A stretch of 64,000 nucleotides of DNA, from positions 5,828,001-5,892,000 of the forward strand of contig OZ017804.1 in the NCBI GenBank assembly GCA_963969395.1, given 5' to 3'. The position numbers and the translations under genes were made by a program. Position 1 is the stretch's first letter. Every line of letters starts with the position of its first letter. The notes below the pieces were generated by a model. That model was not told the DNA's origin. It saw only the letters and a list, made by a program, of their open reading frames with translations, and searched no databases. Source of the stretch: Pseudoscleropodium purum. Taxonomy: Eukaryota; Streptophyta; Bryopsida; Hypnales; Brachytheciaceae. This document shows, one piece after another, positions 57,760 through 64,000 of the stretch.

Positions 57760-58601
57760 CACTTCTTGACACATGTAACCATAGGGGCTTGTAAAATGTA
57801 GTATAAAAACCTTATGGTAAAACTTTTAGATATTTATACCATGTGCATTGCAAGATATAAGCATTCAAATTCACTAAAATCATTTTTTAGCCCTATAAAA
57901 AGCAAAGCAGCTACACTTTATAAGCTCACTTTTCTATGAAAAAATGGCCAAAATAGTGGTGCTTCTTTGAATTTTTTTTTCTAAACAAGTTGGCCACATG
58001 TTCAAAAAATTTCAAATTATTTGGAATTGTACAAAATATAGAAAAAAATATTAAGTAGATAGTAGTAAAGAATGATTCAAAATACTAAATTATTAAGAAT
58101 TTAAATATGGAATAGGAAAATGCCAATCCCAATGGTTGAAATGTTATAATAAACAATCTACATTCTATGATTTTAGTTTTTTCAAAAAATATTGAAAATT
58201 GGATAAGATAAAGGATTTTAAAATTTATTTTAGAGTAAAGAATTCATAATTGCCTACAAACAAAAAATCCTCATAACTTCTAATTAATTGATCAAAATGG
58301 AATGATTTAAAGCTTTCTATGTACATATAATTTTTAAAAACCAATTTCAAATTTTTGTTTCTAAAAAAAGTGATTTTTCCTATTTTGCCCAGATTGCCCA
58401 GTTATGAAAAAAAGTAACATATTAGGCTATAACTTTTGAATTGTGTTTCCAAATGTCATGAAATGTAGTGAATATGAAAGATATTCTTCACCTTCACCTT
58501 CTATTAAAATTTAGGCCAAAAACATGGAAATCTCTAGTCACATATATTTGCTTAATTTTTATATAGACAAAAAAAACGCAACATGGTTCTTTACGGGTTA
58601 A
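57760..58601 (-). mobile_element. TTAA-type element inserted in a dispersed repeat
   Basis: The right edge is TTTACGGGTTAA with TTAA at 58598-58601, and the following sequence matches 43302 onwards. The body matches 6728-7687 (aaccataggggcttgta; caaacaaaaaatcctcata; caaaatggaatgat). The left 100 bp, including the terminus, is missing. The empty counterpart is at 43298-43301. Confidence 0.65.
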
Positions 58602-58910
58602 TTTGGATTTTGTAATTATGCTTTGCATTGCCAATAGTACTAAAATCTACAATTGGGTCTACAGTCAACCAATGCATAAATTTATGATATATGGAGTAAC
58701 AATTATGGAATAGTAGCTCTAAAAGCATTCCGCATTGAAGGAAAAAAATTTGAAAAATTATGAAGGAAGATGAAAAAACATAATATTTATCACACATGAT
58801 AATACTTGAAATATTTGAATTCATACTTGGAATAAGAGAGCCCTACAAATTAGAAATGATTCATCACAAAGACAAAGTTTCATGACAAACCACTTTAGAA
58901 ATTCACAGAA
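58602..58910. repeat. Dispersed repeat, right half
   Basis: Counterpart of 43302-43570; shared words include cacatgataatacttgaaa, gaattcat-cttggaa and ctacaaattag. Confidence 0.65.
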
Positions 58911-59029
58911 ATTACAATTTTAATCAGAAAATTATTGTTCCACTTAGGTTTGATTTGTAAAACATGCACAGACTTCAACAAAATATGTGCCCCTCTTGGA
59001 GTTGGCCCCAAGATATTCAGATTGCAAAT

Positions 59030-59240
59030 GCGAGATGTTAAGCACCCCTCGAGCCAAAGGCGGGTCTGAGTGGCAGTCCTCGGGACCTACACCCCCGGCC
59101 CCCTTCCCCATGTCCCTTCCTTCAACCAGCCTCCTACGGGGGCAGAGCCCAGCCGCGGCCAGCCAATCTAAACCCGCCTGACGCTCAAATCCGACATTCT
59201 CGCAGTCGTCGTCGTCGTCCTCCTCCTCTTCGTCTCCCTC
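59030..59240. repeat. Inverted repeat with 60360-60595
   Basis: GC-rich. ctcgagccaaaggcgggtct here faces agacccgcctttggctcgag at 60549-60568; further matching blocks are cctcctacgggggcagagcc (versus the complement of ggctctgtcccccgcaagga) and a cgtcgtcgtcgtcc tract. The copies differ by indels not in threes, so the overlapping frames (58944-59291 minus; 60155-60790 minus) are not conserved. Confidence 0.7.
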
Positions 59241-59287
59241 GTCGTTGTGTGCTTGTAGCTTGGTATTGAATTCAATCCCAAATGAAT

Positions 59288-59479
59288 TCAAGAATGAGCA
59301 GAGCCCGAAGTCGACCTCTTTACAGATTGAAAGGCAATGAGTAGAGGAGTTCTGATCGAATTCCTAGTACCGCTTCGATTGACTTCCAGCGTGTGGAATA
59401 ACTCCTGCTTGTTCCGCTTCAGATAGCGGCCGAAACGGAAGAGGCCACGCTCCACTAACAGGGAGCATATGACAAACAC
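59288..59479 (-). other. Unassigned open frame
   Basis: The minus frame reads LVERGLFRFGRYLKRNKQEL and ends in SGSAHS. Balanced composition and basic. Not recognised; on the plus strand the same block ends in a donor-like cag|gtaggc at 59503. It could be exon or chance. Confidence 0.2.
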
Positions 59480-59891
59480 CGTGCATACCGCGGCTACTAC
59501 TCAGGTAGGCGTTTGCTCCAGTGGTTTCTCACTCTCACCATCAGCTATCTCTCACGTACTGGAAAACAATTCAAATTGGGTCCACCTCAAGAAAACGTGA
59601 CTCTGCTCCAGCGATTTCGCTCTGTTCAATTAATTGGGTCTACCTCATAAGAACGTGAAACTGCTCCAAGATATTCGCACCCCAGCGAGGGCAGCTCTTC
59701 TCCCTCCTAGAATTCGATTTCACTCAAACTCCCTCATTTTGAGCTTCCACAATTAATCCAAAATCCTGGCCCAACACTTCCATTCTAGATACATCCTGGA
59801 TTTGGTGATGATCAAAGCTTTGGTCACTGAGGCTCAAGGCTTAGCCGGAAAAACTGTCGAAATTAACGTTGAATTTCAAGTTTTTTTTTAG

Positions 59892-60134
59892 AGGATAGCA
59901 AGCATTGAGTTTAACAGTATGCCACATGCTTTCACGAACACGGAGTTTGAGAACTATATCTCGGTATGTAGCAACACATGAGTTTTACAAAAGAATTTCT
60001 TACTAAAAATTCTTCTTAGAAGAGACAGTGTTTTCATTTCAGACATGAATCAATTCAAGGGCGAAGATTTTGAAAATGTGGTTCCACAGAAAACAAAACT
60101 TCTTGCTTTTCTGGAAGGGAAGCCCATGAGCAAG
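59892..60134 (+). other. Two exon-like blocks, gene not recognised
   Basis: Block 1 (59892-59963) follows a textbook acceptor (gttaac branch-like word, T tract, ag) and reads IASIEFNSMPHAFTNTEFEN before the donor gtatgt. Block 2 (60043-60134) follows ttttcatttcag, reads MNQFKGEDFENVV and LLAFLEGKPMSK, and ends at gtaaac. The phases of the two do not fit directly, so a piece is missing or the gene has decayed. Confidence 0.3.
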
Positions 60135-60359
60135 GTAAACACTTACCTTCATAATCAGTCAAAGCTCAAGTCAGACCGTCTAAAGAGTCCTTGGATACTG
60201 TCATGTACATTGTTCATGTAGACAGCGATCATGGGGTGGCTTGTGTTCGTGTATTTTACATAGGATGTTTGTGTAGAAAATTGGAGGTAATCGTCGGCAA
60301 TAGTTTCACGGCCAAGTGCGACACTGCAGGAAGAGCACGGAGGAGCGTTGCACACGACG

Positions 60360-60595
60360 ACGAGCACCTGGAGGAGCGCTGCAGACACAACAAGGGAGAC
60401 GAAGAGGACGACGACGACGCAGGAAGGTCGGATCTGAGCGTCACTTACGTCAGGCGGTTTAAGCCTGGGTGCCTGCGACTGGGCTCTGTCCCCCGCAAGG
60501 AGGCTGGTTGAGGGGGCCGGGTGTGTGGGTCCCGAAGGCTGCCACGCAGACCCGCCTTTGGCTCGAGTGGGGTAGTGAACGTCTCGTGCAATGCG
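60360..60595. repeat. Inverted partner of 59030-59240
   Basis: See the partner. It carries gacgaagaggacgacgacg, a simple GAC-type tract that gives acidic runs in one frame, and directly precedes the second large duplicated segment. Confidence 0.7.
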
Positions 60596-63273
60596 AGACA
60601 CGGTAGTCAGTAATAGGTTGTCTACCTTATTAAAGTACAGTTGTACCGTGTTGACACCTAAAAGTAGTGCACAACTGGCGACGTTTGCCGAACTCCTTGA
60701 AACCATCACCTGGGTCCCCCTGCCCCCCTGCCAAACATTTATTTTTAACTGGGCTCTGACCCCACCCACCGTCCATTGCATCCCCACCATCCAGTATTCC
60801 TATGATCTAACGATCAGTACAAAAAGTCCACAACCCATCACGTGACAGGCCAACTTTTTCGCGCACGATTTCGGCGACCCAGTGACGATCTGTTCCTGCA
60901 CGCAACCTCGTTTGTCTGTCTCATTGAATTTGCAACTGAAGACTGTTGTACCATGAAGCTCAAAGTTGGGACTATAAGGTCAAAGTTGTTGCTAAGACTT
61001 GTTCTTCATCACAGCGTCATGTTGAAGCTAGCTTGTAGTAGTACTGTTCGTAGTTGCCGCTCCTTCTCTGTTCTGTCTCTGATCGATGTTTTTTGTGTTC
61101 CAGGAGTTGATCGATGTCGATCGATCTGCGACGGTGGTACCTAGTGAGTGGAAAGGGCTCAGCACTGGCTTGGTTTTCTACTGATTCATGCGATCTCTAG
61201 GTGCTGTTCCAGTGCTGATTACTTCCACTTTTCTGGCAATGGAGTCTCTCGCTCTTGGACAGTTTGTGTTGCGGCATCGAGTTGTATTCACTTGTTCATG
61301 GTATTGTGGTATTTTGTTCACATGGTGCAACTACATTCAGCCAGTGTCCGGAGGATTTCGCCGCTAATGGAATTTGTTGCATGGTGAATGTATAGCGTGA
61401 GTTTCAGAACGGATGTGTACAAATACAGAAGTGCTCTGAATGCAGATGATGTATGATTTTCTGCCGTCATGGGGTGCTGCTCTGGACAGCGAGTGCAAGC
61501 AGCAGTTACAAGCACGCGGGTAGTTATGATCACTGGACAACTGCACCCATGTTTGGATGAATTTCGAAATCCAGGTTTGGATGATGTTACTACTGGTCGT
61601 TTCGATGTACTTCATCCGTTTGGATAAAATCCATTCGATATTAGGTGAAGTCTGTGTGATTACTTCTGAATATTTACTTGGAAGTAATTAGAAATCCTCC
61701 AAAATACTTGTACCATTGATTAAAGTAGATCCTTTCTTCTTTCCATTGTTTTATTACATGATTGAAATCCCAATGTGAGGGGTAAAAGGCGAAGTGCAAT
61801 GTGCGGTGCAATGTCAGCAGTGCAATTTGCTGTTTGCAGTGCTACGGGTGGATACCGGGCGTTTCCCTGGTACTTCCTCACACTTGCCGGTTCATGCCGT
61901 GCTTGGGATACCGACATTTTAAAATCTTATTAGTGATCGATCCGTCTATTGCTCTTTGCGGAGCTATCGTCTAGCTGCCAGGTGCCGGCTACCAGGACAG
62001 CTACGCTGGTCATCTAAACCTAGCATTGCGTGGCCATCACGGTGGAAATTTTCTGCGGAACAACAGCTCCCGACTGAACAACAGTATCCGACCTGACTGC
62101 GTGTGAATTCTTTTTAATAAGTTTTACAATCAGAATTACATGGAAAAATTTACTCTTGTTCATTCTCTATCTCAAATTCATTCCTTTCTAGTCGTAATCA
62201 TCCAACTGATTGTGATTCTAACTGAACAGAATGGTGCCTCAATCGATGAATCTGTTCGCTCCGTCGTCTCGCACCTTTTTGACTTTTGAGGGCTGCAGGT
62301 GTCTTTGTCTCAGATTTCGGCTTTCAGAATACCCTAGAACCTTTCGCTTTGTTTTTCAAACGGGAAGAGAGCTTCGACTTCCGAATCATCGACGTCGACA
62401 GTGTCAATGGGCTTTTGGAATTGTTTGTGATCACCGGAATCCAAGGACAGCGGTTTCACGGAGTGCAGAGGATCGAGTGAATTTGTGGGCACTGCGCCTG
62501 TTCGATCTCTATTCTGTGAGGTTTCGAAGCATTCTCGATCCTGGCTTTCTTTGCGATTCTTTCCGACTTCGATTCTGTTTGCCTGTTAACTTCTGCTTGT
62601 GGTTAGATGAAGTGGTGAATGCGTACGTATGGATCGCTGTTTTGGCTTGTTTCCCTCTCATTCATGTTGATGGTTTTTATTGCTGAGTTTGATTCTTCTC
62701 TCTCGAACGGTGCGTGGAAGCTTTCAAGGAAATATATTTAGGTCAGTTTCTTTTTCATCTAGAAATCAAAGAGTGACGGGGTTCTTTAGCGGCTCCTAGC
62801 GTGCTGGAAGTTGCGTAGTGACCATTTGTCGGTGCGAGTTGCATGGGACACTCGCTTCCAACCAATCGCTTAACTATTGGTGTAGAAGAGAAATAAAGTC
62901 AGTCATCGAGTTTTTGGACACCTGCTAGTTGTAGAAAGAAAAGGTACTAGTGCTTAAAGGATTTGCTGTGTCCTTCAATTTGCTTGTTTCGAGGAGCGAT
63001 ATGAAGAAGCGAGTGTTCCTTCTGAAATTTGGAGATGCTGGGGTTCTGCTACAGTGCTGCAGTTGCGGGTAGTGAAGTGGGACGGGAACCATTTTGGAAC
63101 AGGAAGCTGAATGGGAGCAGTCTTCCTTTCTTTTGAGTTAGGGTGGAGTTTAGCTGATTATAATTTAGAAGTGCATTATGCAATTTTTATTAGGACGCTT
63201 TCACCAAGTACTTGACTGTAAGCCTGGTTTTAACCCTTAAAGGACGCAGGCCCCTTGAACAAGGTAGTCACCG

Positions 63274-63434
63274 GATATTTTATTAAAATGGCGGTATTCC
63301 ACAAACTTGGCACTTTATCGGTTGAGGATGTGCGTTCTAAACTCTATACCTGTCCTAGATTTCAGGGTTTCAGGGTCTGAAATCTATACCGTTCTTAGAA
63401 AATTCAAGGAATATTGCCATTATAACGAAATATC
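63274..63434. mobile_element. MITE-like TIR element, family E, short copy (about 160 bp)
   Basis: Ends GATATTTTATTAAAATGGCG and TGCCATTATAACGAAATATC form an inverted repeat of about 27 bp with a few mismatches. It lies in the part of copy 2 that copy 1 lacks. Confidence 0.5.
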
Positions 63435-63461
63435 TGTTGATTGCACTACGTGAAGGTCAGA

Positions 63462-63585
63462 TTCCGTAGAAATTAAGACATTTTTGTTAAAAAGTGCCAC
63501 ATCTTATCTTTGAGGTGACATGGTTCCGTAGAAATTAAGACATTTTTGTTAAAAAGTGCCACATCTTATCTTTGAGGTGACATGG
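63462..63585. repeat. Perfect 62-bp tandem duplication
   Basis: ttccgtagaaattaagacat through gaggtgacatgg occurs at 63462-63523 and again, without a difference, at 63524-63585. Confidence 0.9.
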
Positions 63586-64000
63586 ACACCTGAGAATTTG
63601 ACGTGGAAATTCAATTTTGGCAATCGCACCTTCACGGATGGTACTCCATTCTTTGTTTCTATAGTGAACAATGAAGGAATCCATCAATCGCTTTTTTATC
63701 CATCCTTCAAGGGTTTTTTACGGGGGGAGTGGTGAGTTGATGATGTGCCTATTGTTTTGAAATGATTGATCCATGTTGTGAAATTATGACGGATGACGTT
63801 ACTCTAGTTCAACAAGCCTTCCAGGCAGCTTTTCAATCCTATTTCCTTCTATTTTCTTCTTGTTAGAGTGACCCGCAGTCTGCCCCACAGGACAGTTAAA
63901 ACAATCATCTCTTTTTTCTGTCATCCATCCACCTGAAACGTATTTTCAAAACAACACTATCTAGAATAAGTGAACTTCATGTGAATTTTGGGAAATCTAA

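Larger units (their letters stand above)
60630..64000 (+). repeat. Directly duplicated segment, copy 2 (runs off the window)
   Basis: Colinear with 45880-49440. It contains the same landmarks (ggaaagggctcagcactggc at 61152; tgattttctgccgtcatggg at 61451; atggtgcctcaatcgatgaa at 62231; gacgtcgacagtgtcaat at 62391; cttccaggcagctttt at 63818). It lacks the 161-bp internal duplication and includes extra sequence at 63230-63720. Frames such as 62231-62686 are not matched in copy 1. Confidence 0.6.

Noticed and set aside
60155..60790. 211-residue minus-strand frame, the longest single frame in the window
   Set aside because: It overlaps one arm of an inverted repeat and the start of the large duplicated segment, and neither partner copy preserves the frame.
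62231..62686. 151-residue frame starting MVPQSMNLFA
   Set aside because: The related start in copy 1 (47637) shifts frame within about 15 codons, so coding conservation is lacking.
1..64000. CRISPR arrays, phage, integrons or bacterial operons
   Set aside because: Spliced nuclear genes and MITEs show a eukaryotic plant chromosome; no regularly spaced short repeats of CRISPR type exist.

Overview
This is a nuclear window from a green plant. It contains a complete, intron-rich TAF6 gene (TFIID/SAGA-type subunit), a gene segment with two B3 domains (a plant-specific DNA-binding fold), exons resembling plant AP-5 complex beta, plant-type splice sites and many short inverted-repeat transposons. 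The background is very AT-rich and gene-poor, with islands of moderate GC. A non-seed land plant is possible, but the sequence alone does not fix the species. There are no rRNA genes, tRNA genes, CRISPR arrays or bacterial operons.

Layout. 1-9 kb: AT-rich repeats and small transposon remnants. 9.3-10.8 kb: a frameshifted P450 fossil, then the third copy (C) of a local gene family. 13.4-26.2 kb: an inverted pair of that family (copy A, + strand, 13.4-15.4 kb; copy B, - strand, 24.0-26.2 kb) enclosing the B3 gene (15.6-16.4 kb), the AP-5-beta-like exons (17.4-19.0 kb) and several MITEs. 26-32.5 kb: desert. 32.5-37.1 kb: TAF6, twelve exons, about 547 residues, apparently intact. 37-45.8 kb: desert with a cluster of TTAA-flanked elements. 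45.9-49.4 kb and 60.6-64.0 kb: two direct copies of one GC-moderate segment without a conserved reading frame, the second running off the window. Between them lie a 24-bp minisatellite, a telo-box with a possible 7-nt first exon, an array of about 250-bp units and more transposons.

Most notable. (1) A group of non-autonomous elements bounded by TTAA and starting CCCCTAAA or CCCTAAA, which is piggyBac-like terminal architecture, including an apparent empty-site/filled-site pair. (2) Copy B of the local family carries two foldbacks (arms of about 49 and 55 nt) made from segments that are single in copy A, the structure expected of a young hairpin-RNA locus. (3) Several MITEs with readable 8-bp target duplications, one family almost fully palindromic. 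Only TAF6 is confidently a working gene; the B3 gene is plausible but its 5' end was not found; the other gene-like pieces look partial or decayed.
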